Shown here: positions 17,508-25,233 of the stretch, piece by piece
Numbering within the stretch: the first letter of the stretch is position 1
How the letters are laid out: the number at the start of each line of letters is the position of its first letter
From: SKLM01 sp964390305
Lineage (GTDB): Bacteria > Chloroflexota > Anaerolineae > B4-G1
Length of the DNA stretch: 64,000 nucleotides
NCBI GenBank assembly: GCA_964390305.1
Contig: CAYMHT010000003.1
Coordinates: 1-64,000 of the forward strand
Direction: 5' to 3'
The notes under the pieces: generated by a model
The model's database searches: none
Told to the model about the DNA's origin: nothing
The model's input: the letters and a program-made list of their open reading frames with translations, nothing else
Made by a program: the position numbers and the translations under genes

Positions 17508-17536
17508 ATACTAGCATGCGACCTCCAATTTGTCAA
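17508..17536 (-). promoter_or_regulatory. Strong sigma70-type promoter for the SufR-like operon
   Basis: Minus strand: perfect TTGACA (17531-17536), 17-bp spacer, TAGTAT (17508-17513), about 80 bp before the regulator ATG. Confidence 0.75.
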
Positions 17537-17557
17537 ATAATCATCATTGTAATTGGA
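17524..17557. promoter_or_regulatory. Candidate autoregulatory operator (TCCAATT-N20-AATTGGA)
   Basis: Perfect 7-bp inverted repeat arms at 17524-17530 and 17551-17557, in an AT-rich island, flanking the -35 box of the SufR-like gene. A bound dimer would block that promoter. Confidence 0.5.
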
Positions 17558-17650
17558 ATCTTGAGCACACGCGTCCTATCGACGTGCGATTGAGTATAAC
17601 CTTGTTGGGATCCACAAGCAAGCACCAGGAGGCACGTCCAAGCCTGGGGT

Positions 17651-17679
17651 TTGCCCAATCCCTGAAAGCATTGTAGAAT
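17651..17679 (+). promoter_or_regulatory. Possible promoter for the RicT/PSP1 gene
   Basis: TTGCCC (17651-17656), 17-bp spacer, TAGAAT (17674-17679) on the plus strand. The gene start is about 310 bp downstream, so a long leader or an undetected short gene would follow. Confidence 0.4.
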
Positions 17680-17988
17680 AAATTATGGTGCGCGTTGGTA
17701 ACGACCATAGACTGATTGGTGATGATCTTCCCTCTACATCCCCGACTACGGACCGTGTGCTAGTTGGTCGCGGCTCTGCTCGGATACGTGGGGCCGTGAT
17801 GACGCGGATCGCCTCTGCGACGGTGAGAACTGGCTGGCCTTGGCACTACGGAGGAGGATGTTGCGACATCGAGACAATCGCATCCTCTGCCTCGCTGCAA
17901 CCCTGCATGCACCGCGGCTGTAGCTGCCACGCCTGGGCAGGCCACTGGGTGTCGGTCGGCGCCAGGTGAAGCGGAACGGTAGCGGGCA
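17680..17988. other. Leader/intergenic region before the RicT gene
   Basis: 309 bp. The open frame at 17685-17969 has no ribosome site and a Cys/Trp/Ser-rich translation matching nothing recognisable. Treated as non-coding. Confidence 0.45.
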
Positions 17989-18840
17989 ATGAACGTGTCG
18001 CACGGCGAATCGAGACTCTCGGAATTCAGCGATCAGCTGGTCGCGGGTGTCCGCTTTCAGCCCTCGGGAAAGATCTATCACTTCGACGCGAGTGGAGTCG
18101 ACGATCTTCGCCCTGGAGACTTCGCGCTTGTCGAGACGGTGCGCGGCATGCAGCTGGGCGAGGTTGTGAATGTCCGTCCGCCGCGCCAAGACGAGGACGT
18201 GAGGGTGCTGAAGCCAATCAAACAGCGGGCAACCGGCCGCGAGCTGGCGCTCCGCCAACGGTGGCAAAAGGAGGAGGCGAGGGCGCTGGAGCTTGCCTGT
18301 GACGAGGCCGAAAGACTCGGCTTGCCTATCAAGGTCGTGCTCGCCGAGTACACGCTCGATGGGAAGCGGTTGACGCTGCTTTATGGGAGTGACGAGCGCG
18401 ACTTGAATCTGGGCGAGTTGGAAAGGCAGCTCCAACGCCAACTTGACACCCGGATCGAGCTGCTGAAGATCGGCCCCCGAGACCGGGCCAAGCTCATGGG
18501 CGGGTGCGGCGCGTGTGGAGGGCCGCGATGTTGTTCGCACTTCCTTCCAGAGTTCACTTCCATCTCCATCAGAATGGCCAAGAAACAAGGGGTGTCCCTT
18601 CATCCCTCGGCGATCACGGGTCTATGTGATCGCCTGCGCTGTTGCCTGTCGTATGAGTACGACCACTACGTCAAAGCGCTCAGAAGGCTTCCTCCACGTA
18701 AGACCCGTGTGAGGACGCCGTATGGCGAGGGGGAAGTCATCGATCTGGTGCCGCTCAAGTCTGCGGTCGTCGTCAAAGTCGAGGATCGTCGACTTGAGCT
18801 TTCGGCGGAGGAAGTGGAAGCAATCTCTAGGCGCCCTTAG
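17989..18840 (+). CDS. ricT: PSP1-domain protein, RicT/YaaT-like
   Basis: 283 aa, ATG at 17989. The conserved PSP1 C-terminal domain is present, with a cysteine-rich core MGGCGACGGPRCCSHFL and GLCDRLRCCLSYEY. In Bacillus, RicT with RicA and RicF carries Fe-S clusters and stimulates phosphorelay and mRNA processing by RNase Y. Here the gene stands alone; RicA/RicF partners were not seen. It is followed 102 bp later by the methyltransferase genes. The name is by family; the function in this organism is not shown. Confidence 0.88.
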   Translation: MNVSHGESRLSEFSDQLVAGVRFQPSGKIYHFDASGVDDLRPGDFALVETVRGMQLGEVVNVRPPRQDEDVRVLKPIKQRATGRELALRQRWQKEEARALELACDEAERLGLPIKVVLAEYTLDGKRLTLLYGSDERDLNLGELERQLQRQLDTRIELLKIGPRDRAKLMGGCGACGGPRCCSHFLPEFTSISIRMAKKQGVSLHPSAITGLCDRLRCCLSYEYDHYVKALRRLPPRKTRVRTPYGEGEVIDLVPLKSAVVVKVEDRRLELSAEEVEAISRRP

Positions 18841-18906
18841 TCTTCACGGCAGGTTGTCGTTGCACCCTGGCGCCGGTCAGCGAGAACACAGAGTGACGTC
18901 AGGGAA

Positions 18907-18916
18907 TTAGTACTAA
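18907..18916. promoter_or_regulatory. Palindrome TTAGTACTAA upstream of the pterin methyltransferase gene
   Basis: A perfect 10-bp palindrome, 26 bp before the ATG and about 10 bp before the AAAGGAG ribosome site. A possible operator; it could also be chance. Confidence 0.3.
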
Positions 18917-18942
18917 CTCACACGACGAAAGGAGACGTGTAA

Positions 18943-19785
18943 ATGGAGACCATTCTGACAGGCACAGAGGGAACCGTTCGGATCAGCCCCGAGCTCCCCA
19001 CAGTCATTATCGGTGAGAAGATAAATCCCACCGGGCGCAGCTGGCTAACTGAACAGCTTACGGAGGGGAATCTTGACGTTCTTAAGGACGAGGCCGTCAG
19101 CCAGCTCGAGGACGGTGCGCACGTGCTGGACGTGAACGTTGGGGCTGCCAGCGTGAACGAGGTGGAGGTACTGCCCCGGGCGATCCAAATCATCCAGAAT
19201 ACTGTCGGTGCTCCACTCTGTATCGACACGGCGGACCATGACGCTTTGGAAGCGGCGTTGGAGGTGTACCAGGGCAAGCCACTGGTTAACTCAGTGAACG
19301 GTGAGGAGAAGAACCTTGAACGCGTCCTGCCGCTGGTTGCGGAGTATGGGGCCGCAGTCATTGGTCTCACGATGGACGATGAGGGGATACCAAAGGATCC
19401 TCAGAGAAGACTGGAGATCGCCAGGAAGATTGTTGAGCGCGCCGAGTCACTGGGCATCTCGCGAGAGGACGTCGTGATCGACTGCCTGGCCCTGACTGTC
19501 AGCGCTGAGCCCGATGCCGCCGTCATCACGTTGAACGCCATTGACCTGGTGAGGGAAGAGCTGGGAGTCAATCAGGCGTTGGGTCATAGCAACGTGTCCT
19601 TCGGTCTCCCGGACCGTGCTGTTATCAACCGCGTCGCTTTGGGGATGGTCATTCGAGCTGGGGTGAACGCTCCCATCGTCGACGCCGCAGAAGTCAAGCA
19701 GTCGATCCTGGCGGCCGATCTGCTGCTGGGACGCGATCAGTACGCGATGAACTACATCAAGTACTACCGCGAGCACAAGCAGTGA
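18943..19785 (+). CDS. Pterin-binding methyltransferase (MtgA/AcsE-type methyl-corrinoid:tetrahydrofolate methyltransferase)
   Basis: 280 aa, ATG at 18943 after AAAGGAG. TIM-barrel pterin-binding protein: IIGEKINPTGR at the N-terminus, DVNVG, CIDTAD, NSVNGE and LGHSNVSFGLP are the family's pterin-site segments. Such enzymes move a methyl group between a corrinoid protein and tetrahydrofolate. Two MttB-family genes follow, the usual partners, which load the corrinoid protein from quaternary amines. No corrinoid protein is encoded in the window, so it must be elsewhere. It could instead serve in acetyl-CoA pathway methyl transfer (AcsE); the neighbours favour the MtgA-like role. Confidence 0.88.
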   Translation: METILTGTEGTVRISPELPTVIIGEKINPTGRSWLTEQLTEGNLDVLKDEAVSQLEDGAHVLDVNVGAASVNEVEVLPRAIQIIQNTVGAPLCIDTADHDALEAALEVYQGKPLVNSVNGEEKNLERVLPLVAEYGAAVIGLTMDDEGIPKDPQRRLEIARKIVERAESLGISREDVVIDCLALTVSAEPDAAVITLNAIDLVREELGVNQALGHSNVSFGLPDRAVINRVALGMVIRAGVNAPIVDAAEVKQSILAADLLLGRDQYAMNYIKYYREHKQ

Positions 19786-19977
19786 TGTCGCTGGCTGGTG
19801 CCACTTGCTGAGCCGGTAAGCGTGGGCCGCTTGCCCTTGCCTGGACAGCGGCTCGATCGCGCAGCCAGCTCACTCGAAAAAGGAGCTGTGAACGATCTGG
19901 CTGGAGAGCTTTTCTCAGATGCGAAAGGGAGAGCCTCCAGCCTTTTCGTTGCGCGATAGGGGAATAGGAGGTTGCGC

Positions 19978-21447
19978 ATGGGAAGCAAGCTGGAAGCTCC
20001 CGAGAAAGGATTGGTAGGCGGTCAGTATAAACCCCTGTCCGACGAGGAAGTACAACAGATACACGAGGCGTCGTTGCAGGTATTGGAGCGAACTGGCGTG
20101 CAGGTGGGTCAATCCGAAGCTCTGCAGTTGTTCGAGGACGCCGGGGCAGCCGTCGAGGAGGATCGCGTGCGGCTTCCGCGTTCGCTGATCGAGGACGCCA
20201 TCGACAAGGCTGCCTCGACGGTTGTATTGGCCGGTCGCGATCCCGAACACGATCTGATCCTCGAGGACGCGCGCGTCTACATCGGGACCGGCGGCGCGGC
20301 GCTTCAGGTGCTGGATCTGGACACCGGCGAGATCCGTAAGGCGGTATTGGGAGACGTGGGCGACATGGCCCGCATCGTGGACGCTCTGGACAACATACAT
20401 TTCTACCTGATCCCCATCTATCCTACCGATCTCCCTGAGGATCAGGTGGAGATCAGTAAGTACTACGCGGCACTGGCGAATACGACCAAGCACGTGCAGG
20501 CCGGCGTCTATACCCTGCGCGGGCTCCGCGACGTGGTGGCAATGTGCGAGGAGATCGCTGGTAGCCCCGAGGCACTGCGCGCCCGCCCTCTTGTCTCCTT
20601 CATCACCAGCTGGATGGTCAGCCCGCTGAAGTTCGCCACGGACGTAACGACGCTGCTCATCGAGACCTGTCGCCAAGAGATCCCCGTCGTCCTTTCGGCG
20701 GCACCGATGGCGGGATCGACCTCCCCGGTCACGCTGGCGGGCACGCTGGTTCAGTTGAACGCTGAGCAGCTGTCCGGTCTGACGCTGACCCAACTGGTCA
20801 ACCCGGGGACGCCGGTGATCATGGGTCCGATTCCTGCCACCGCCGATATGCGCAGCGGCAAGTATCTGGGCGGCTCAGTGGAGTTAGGGATCAGCAACGC
20901 GGCCATCACCCAACTGGCTCATCTGTATCAAGTGCCCATCTACAACAGTGCCGGCATGACAGATTCGAAGGTTCCGGACATCCAGGCCGGGATCGAGAAG
21001 GCGCAGTCGGCCATCCAGGTGGCACTGGCGGGTACGAATTTCATCCATCACGCTGCCGGGATGCTGGAAGATATGTCGACCATCGCCTATGAACAGTTCG
21101 TGATCGACAACGAGATGCTGGGCATGGCGATGCGGGCCGTCCGGGGCATCGACGTTGACGACGACACGCTTGCGGTAGACGTGATCGGCCGGGTCGGCCC
21201 CGGTGGGCACTACTTGAGCGACGACCACACGCTGCGCTATATGCGGACCGAACACTACTACCCGTCGGATGTCTTCGACCGCCAGGGGCGGGACGAGTGG
21301 GAGGCGGACGGCGAGACTGACGCCTGGCTCCGAGCCAAGGAAGCTGCGCGCAAGATCTTGACCGCGCACGAGCCGGAGCCACTGGATCCGGAGGTTGATG
21401 CCTGGATCAAAGAGGAGTTTGCAGACACTCTAGTGCTACGAGAGTGA
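19978..21447 (+). CDS. MttB-family (trimethylamine methyltransferase-like) corrinoid methyltransferase 1
   Basis: 489 aa, ATG at 19978 with AGGAGG six bases upstream. Full-length MttB superfamily TIM barrel with an unbroken frame, so it lacks the in-frame amber (pyrrolysine) codon of true trimethylamine enzymes and belongs with glycine-betaine-type (MtgB) or other quaternary-amine/O-demethylating members. Shared motifs with the next gene include YLSDDHTL, DEW, and TDSKVPDIQAGIEKA. Together with the pterin methyltransferase it would feed methyl groups into the folate pool. Substrate not determinable by eye. Confidence 0.9.
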   Translation: MGSKLEAPEKGLVGGQYKPLSDEEVQQIHEASLQVLERTGVQVGQSEALQLFEDAGAAVEEDRVRLPRSLIEDAIDKAASTVVLAGRDPEHDLILEDARVYIGTGGAALQVLDLDTGEIRKAVLGDVGDMARIVDALDNIHFYLIPIYPTDLPEDQVEISKYYAALANTTKHVQAGVYTLRGLRDVVAMCEEIAGSPEALRARPLVSFITSWMVSPLKFATDVTTLLIETCRQEIPVVLSAAPMAGSTSPVTLAGTLVQLNAEQLSGLTLTQLVNPGTPVIMGPIPATADMRSGKYLGGSVELGISNAAITQLAHLYQVPIYNSAGMTDSKVPDIQAGIEKAQSAIQVALAGTNFIHHAAGMLEDMSTIAYEQFVIDNEMLGMAMRAVRGIDVDDDTLAVDVIGRVGPGGHYLSDDHTLRYMRTEHYYPSDVFDRQGRDEWEADGETDAWLRAKEAARKILTAHEPEPLDPEVDAWIKEEFADTLVLRE

Positions 21448-21564
21448 GTCGTGGTCAGCTGACGGTGTTAGGTCTTGGTCGTAGCGTGGGCTAAAGGTCA
21501 AGTGGGATTCATATCTCACGTGTCCCCTCGGGCCTCGCTTCCTACGATCTGGAGGTGATTTCTC

Positions 21565-23013
21565 GTGACCGAGCAACTGCCGATTTCGACGTTGCACCCG
21601 TTCGCACGCGGCCTCTCCGGCGAACAGGTGCGGGAGATTCACTACGCCACGCTGGAGATTCTGTCCAAGATCGGCGTGGATATGCAGGACGCGCAGGGGC
21701 GTGAGATACTCCTGGAGGCCGGCGCCTGGGAGTCCGGCGGTCGAATCAAGATACCGGAGAATCTGGTCACAGATGCCATCGACGAGGCTCCGTCGCGCAT
21801 ACCGATGCACGATCGGCTGGGCAACCTGACCATGCCTTTGGAGCTGGGGAAGGTGTTCTTCGGGACCGGCTCCGATACGACGTTCACGCTCGACGTGCAC
21901 ACGGGCGAGCGCCGACGTGCGACGGCGCAGGACGTGGAGGACATCGCACGCCTGTCCGACGCGCTGGACAACATCGACTTCATCATGTCGATGGGCAACC
22001 CGTCCGATGTGCCAGCAGACGATCTCTACATTCACGAGTTTGTGGGGATGATTCGGGGCTCGGTCAAGCCCAACGTGTACACGGCTAAGGATCGTGACGA
22101 CGTGGAGGATGTCTATCGCATCGCCGTGGCCGTGGCGGGGAGCGAGCAGGCCCTGCGGGAGAAGCCCTTCTTCTTGCTCTATGCCGAGCCGATTTCGCCC
22201 CTGATGATCATCGAGGAGTCGTTGCAGAAGCTGATCTTCTGTGCCCAGAAAGGCGTCCCATCGGGGTATATCCCCTCGCCGAACACTGGGGGCGGTGGCC
22301 CGATCACCCTGGCCGGCGCTCTGGCGCTGGGCAACGCCGAATGCTTGGTCGGGCTGGTGATCGCCGAGTTGCTCAATCCAGGCACGCCCTACATCTACGG
22401 GATGAACACCGCGGCGATGGACATGAAGACCACTATCGTCAGCTATGGCAGCCCTGAGTGGCCGTTGGGGATGATGGCGCAGATGGATCTGGCGCGCTAC
22501 TACAACTTGCCGGGATGGTCGGCGGCTGGGGCCACGGACAGCAAGGTCGTGGACGCACAGGCCGGGATCGAGATGACGTTCTCCATCCTGACCAACTTCC
22601 TCGCGCGTGCGACGCTGGTGCACGATGTGGGCTACATTGAGTATGGCTCCACATCCTCTATGGAGGCGGTGGTGATCGCCGACGAGGTCATCGGCGAGAC
22701 GCGTTTCCTGGTCGAGGGTGTCGAGGTCAGCCCTCGTACGTTGGCGCTGGACGCCACGGCTCGGGTCCGGCCGGGCGGGGGCTACCTGTCCGACGATCAT
22801 ACACTTGAGCATTGGAGGTCGGCTCAGTGGCACCCAGACCTTGTCGACCGCGATCGACACGACGAGTGGGTGGAACGAGGGAGGCAGGATATGTTCACTC
22901 GGGCCAACGAGCGCGCAAGGAAAATCCTCGGAGAGCACGAGGTGCCGCCGCTGCCTGAGGAAGCCGAAGGGGTGATCGAGGAGATTCTGGAGGAGCGGGC
23001 GACCGATGGGTAG
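21565..23013 (+). CDS. MttB-family corrinoid methyltransferase 2
   Basis: 482 aa from GTG at 21565, with GGAGGTGA upstream. It is a diverged paralog of the preceding gene: same barrel, TDSKVVDAQAGIEM, YLSDDHTL and DEW motifs, no internal stop, hence a non-pyrrolysine enzyme. Two adjacent paralogs suggest two substrates or a heteromer. Codon use is like the neighbours, so there is no sign of recent transfer. It is the last gene of the apparent operon; 336 bp without a gene follow before rplY. Confidence 0.9.
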   Translation: MTEQLPISTLHPFARGLSGEQVREIHYATLEILSKIGVDMQDAQGREILLEAGAWESGGRIKIPENLVTDAIDEAPSRIPMHDRLGNLTMPLELGKVFFGTGSDTTFTLDVHTGERRRATAQDVEDIARLSDALDNIDFIMSMGNPSDVPADDLYIHEFVGMIRGSVKPNVYTAKDRDDVEDVYRIAVAVAGSEQALREKPFFLLYAEPISPLMIIEESLQKLIFCAQKGVPSGYIPSPNTGGGGPITLAGALALGNAECLVGLVIAELLNPGTPYIYGMNTAAMDMKTTIVSYGSPEWPLGMMAQMDLARYYNLPGWSAAGATDSKVVDAQAGIEMTFSILTNFLARATLVHDVGYIEYGSTSSMEAVVIADEVIGETRFLVEGVEVSPRTLALDATARVRPGGGYLSDDHTLEHWRSAQWHPDLVDRDRHDEWVERGRQDMFTRANERARKILGEHEVPPLPEEAEGVIEEILEERATDG

Positions 23014-23251
23014 AGATCGGTGTCCTCCTTCATATGCCGGGTCGCGACCAGTATACCTGGCACAGCAGGCGCAGGCAAGGGAAGCCTGGGCGGAGCGGGG
23101 TTCTGGTCGCTGGCGAGAGACGTCGACCAGAGGTTGAACGGCGGCTCCGCCAGGGTGGGCGCCTGTGACCGCCAGGAAGGGCGCCCCTGCTGCGTCGCTT
23201 TCTCTCGTGGGTTGGCGCACCCATAGTGACACTGGAACGTCCAGGCCAAGC
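23014..23251. other. Intergenic region between the MttB genes and rplY
   Basis: No supported gene, RNA or clear terminator; short frames on both strands lack motifs. The rplY promoter begins at 23252. Confidence 0.5.
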
Positions 23252-23280
23252 TTGACGAAAGGCATGCTTTGCGCTAGAAT
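23252..23280 (+). promoter_or_regulatory. Promoter of rplY
   Basis: TTGACG (23252-23257), 17-bp spacer, TAGAAT (23275-23280). The expected transcript start is near 23287, right at the foot of the leader hairpin. Confidence 0.75.
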
Positions 23281-23288
23281 ATGCTTCA

Positions 23289-23312
23289 CGGGCAGGATAT
23301 TTCTCCTGCCCG
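23289..23312 (+). promoter_or_regulatory. 5'-terminal hairpin in the rplY leader
   Basis: CGGGCAGGA and TCCTGCCCG form a perfect 9-bp stem with a 6-nt loop, followed by TTTATT. It sits at the predicted 5' end of the mRNA, so it could stabilise the transcript or act as an attenuator. Confidence 0.65.
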
Positions 23313-23349
23313 TTTATTGGGCGAGAGATGTACTTGGGAGGTATAGGGG

Positions 23350-24057
23350 ATGAGTCAGAAGGGCCGAGTTGAGCTAGAGGCGAAGAAACGATCCGTACTC
23401 GGCAGCAAGGTAAAGCGCCTGCGTCGACAGGGGTGGGTGCCCGGGGTCATGTACGGCCACGGTTTTGAGCCGATCCCTCTCCAGTTCGACAGACACGACT
23501 TGAAGGATGTCTTGTCGCAGATCGGCGGCAGTCAGCTGATCAACGTCAAGGTCGATGACGCGGACGAGGCGGAGTTTGCGCTGCTTCGTGACGTCCAGCG
23601 CGACGTCATCACGGGGGATTTGCTGCACGTTGACTTCTATCGCGTCATGATGAGCGAGACGATCACGACTGAGATTCCGCTGTTGACCACGGGCGAGTCA
23701 CCTGTTGCGGAGCGGAAGGAAGGCATTATGCTCCACGGCATCTCGGAGATTGAGGTTGAGTGTCTACCCGGTGATCTGGTAGATGCCATTGAGGTCGACC
23801 TGTCGGAGCTGACGGAGATTGGTCAGGCCATTCTGGTGAGCGACCTGGCGGTTCCGTCCGGGGTCGATATTTTGACTGACCCTGATGAAGTGATCGCCCG
23901 TCTCGTGCCGCTGGAAGAGGTTGAGCTGGAGCGGCCGGCGGCAGAGGTCGAGGAAGAGCTGATCATGGCGGAAGAGGGTGAAGAAGTGGAGGTCATCGGT
24001 GAGGCTGAGGCTGAAGAGGCCGAGGAACCCGAAGAAGAGGTCAGAGACTACATGTAG
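23350..24057 (+). CDS. rplY: 50S ribosomal protein bL25, CTC/general-stress form
   Basis: 235 aa, ATG at 23350 with GGGAGG upstream. Ribosomal L25 N-terminal domain (binds 5S rRNA; VPGVMYGHG) plus the beta domain of the longer CTC type (VECLPGDLVDAIEVDLSEL), then a very acidic glutamate-rich tail of about 40 residues. The long form is general-stress linked in Bacillus. It heads a block of chaperone and protease genes. It has its own promoter, leader hairpin and a downstream terminator, so it is probably monocistronic. Confidence 0.95.
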   Translation: MSQKGRVELEAKKRSVLGSKVKRLRRQGWVPGVMYGHGFEPIPLQFDRHDLKDVLSQIGGSQLINVKVDDADEAEFALLRDVQRDVITGDLLHVDFYRVMMSETITTEIPLLTTGESPVAERKEGIMLHGISEIEVECLPGDLVDAIEVDLSELTEIGQAILVSDLAVPSGVDILTDPDEVIARLVPLEEVELERPAAEVEEELIMAEEGEEVEVIGEAEAEEAEEPEEEVRDYM

Positions 24058-24101
24058 GGCGTCGAAGACCAACGTGTGATTGTGGAACGGACGCGGATAA
24101 G

Positions 24102-24128
24102 GCGGAGACGGGGCTTCCCTGTCTCCGC
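24102..24128 (+). terminator. Rho-independent terminator of rplY
   Basis: GCGGAGACGGGG pairs with CCCTGTCTCCGC (one G-U) around CTT, followed by TTTCTCG. Confidence 0.75.
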
Positions 24129-24197
24129 TTTCTCGTCTCTGGCGGGTGTATCCGCACGTGTGGATGATGGACGCAGGCGTCGCTGAAGTCCGGCTGC

Positions 24198-24226
24198 TTG
24201 ACACTGGTAGGCTAAACGTATAGAAT
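24198..24226 (+). promoter_or_regulatory. Promoter of the dnaJ-like/htrA genes
   Basis: Perfect TTGACA (24198-24203), 17-bp spacer, TAGAAT (24221-24226), 24 bp before the dnaJ-like ATG. Confidence 0.75.
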
Positions 24227-24250
24227 GATTTCCCAAGGATAGGATGATGG

Positions 24251-25231
24251 ATGAAGTATAAGGACTACTACGACACCCTCGGCGTTGGTCGCGACGCAAG
24301 TGAGCGAGACATCAAACAGGCCTTTCGACGGCTGGCTCGCCGGTGGCACCCCGACGTCAACCCCGACGACAAAGAGGCTGAGGAGAAGTTCAAGGAGATC
24401 AACGAAGCCTACGAGGTACTGGGTGATCCAGACAAGCGGGCCAAGTATGACCGCTTGGGCCAGAGCTGGAAGCAGTGGCAGCGTGGCGGAGGTGATCCCG
24501 GGCGATACGACTGGTCCCAGTGGTTCACCGGCATGCCGGGTGGGGCGCGTGTCAAGTGGCGTGGCGATCTGAGTGATCTCTTTGGGGGCTCGGGCGCTGG
24601 AGCGTTCTCCGATTTTTTCAACGCCCTGTTTGGAGGAATGGGCGGGGCGCGGGTCCGGACAGCCGAGGACGTTTTCGGACGTGCGCCAGGGGCCCGTGGT
24701 TATCGGGGTAGTTCTGGATCCGGGGATGCCGAGGCCAACGTCACGATTAGCCTGGAGGAGGCACTGAACGGCACCAGCCGGGTCCTGGAGAAGAGCGGGC
24801 GCCGGATTCGTGTGACGATACCTCCTGGTGTGACGACCGGGTCCAAGGTGCGCGTCGCTGGGCAGGGGTATCCGCGCGCGGGCGGGGGCCCGACTGGTGA
24901 TCTCTATCTCAACGTGACCGTAAGTCCTCACGCTGTCTTCGAACGCGAAGGCGACGATCTTCGCTGCAATGTCAATGTCGATCTCTACACCGCCGTGTTG
25001 GGCGGTCAGGTGCGTGTGCCCACGCTCAACGGCGACGTCTCGCTGAGGGTCCCTCCCGGGACCCAGGGTGGGCAGACGTTCAGGCTCCGCGGCAGGGGCA
25101 TGCCGAACTCCCGCGACCCGAGCCGGCGAGGGAACCTTCTGGCGACCGTGGAGGTGCAGATTCCGGAAAATCTGAGCGCCCGTGAGCGAGAGCTCTTCGA
25201 TGAGCTCGTGCGTATTAGGGGAAGGAGATAA
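24251..25231 (+). CDS. DnaJ-class co-chaperone, CbpA type (no zinc finger)
   Basis: 326 aa, ATG at 24251. J-domain (1-70) with the HPD tripeptide (RWHPDVNP), then a Gly/Phe/Arg-rich linker (about 80-150), and two C-terminal beta-sandwich substrate domains. The CxxCxGxG zinc repeats of DnaJ are absent, so it is the CbpA/DnaJ2 type. It stimulates DnaK ATPase and delivers clients. Its stop is two bases before the htrA start, so the two are co-transcribed. dnaK and grpE are not in the window. Confidence 0.94.
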   Translation: MKYKDYYDTLGVGRDASERDIKQAFRRLARRWHPDVNPDDKEAEEKFKEINEAYEVLGDPDKRAKYDRLGQSWKQWQRGGGDPGRYDWSQWFTGMPGGARVKWRGDLSDLFGGSGAGAFSDFFNALFGGMGGARVRTAEDVFGRAPGARGYRGSSGSGDAEANVTISLEEALNGTSRVLEKSGRRIRVTIPPGVTTGSKVRVAGQGYPRAGGGPTGDLYLNVTVSPHAVFEREGDDLRCNVNVDLYTAVLGGQVRVPTLNGDVSLRVPPGTQGGQTFRLRGRGMPNSRDPSRRGNLLATVEVQIPENLSARERELFDELVRIRGRR

Positions 25232-25233
25232 GA

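Noticed and set aside
17685..17969. 94-codon frame before the RicT gene
   Set aside because: Lacks a ribosome site and has a non-protein-like Cys/Trp/Ser composition; kept as leader.
18943..23013. Pyrrolysine-dependent trimethylamine methyltransferase
   Set aside because: Both MttB-like genes are full length without an in-frame TAG, and no pyl genes are in the window.
21436..23289. 617-codon minus-strand frame antisense to the second MttB gene
   Set aside because: Same cause as above; no motif, and it covers a promoter region and a real gene.
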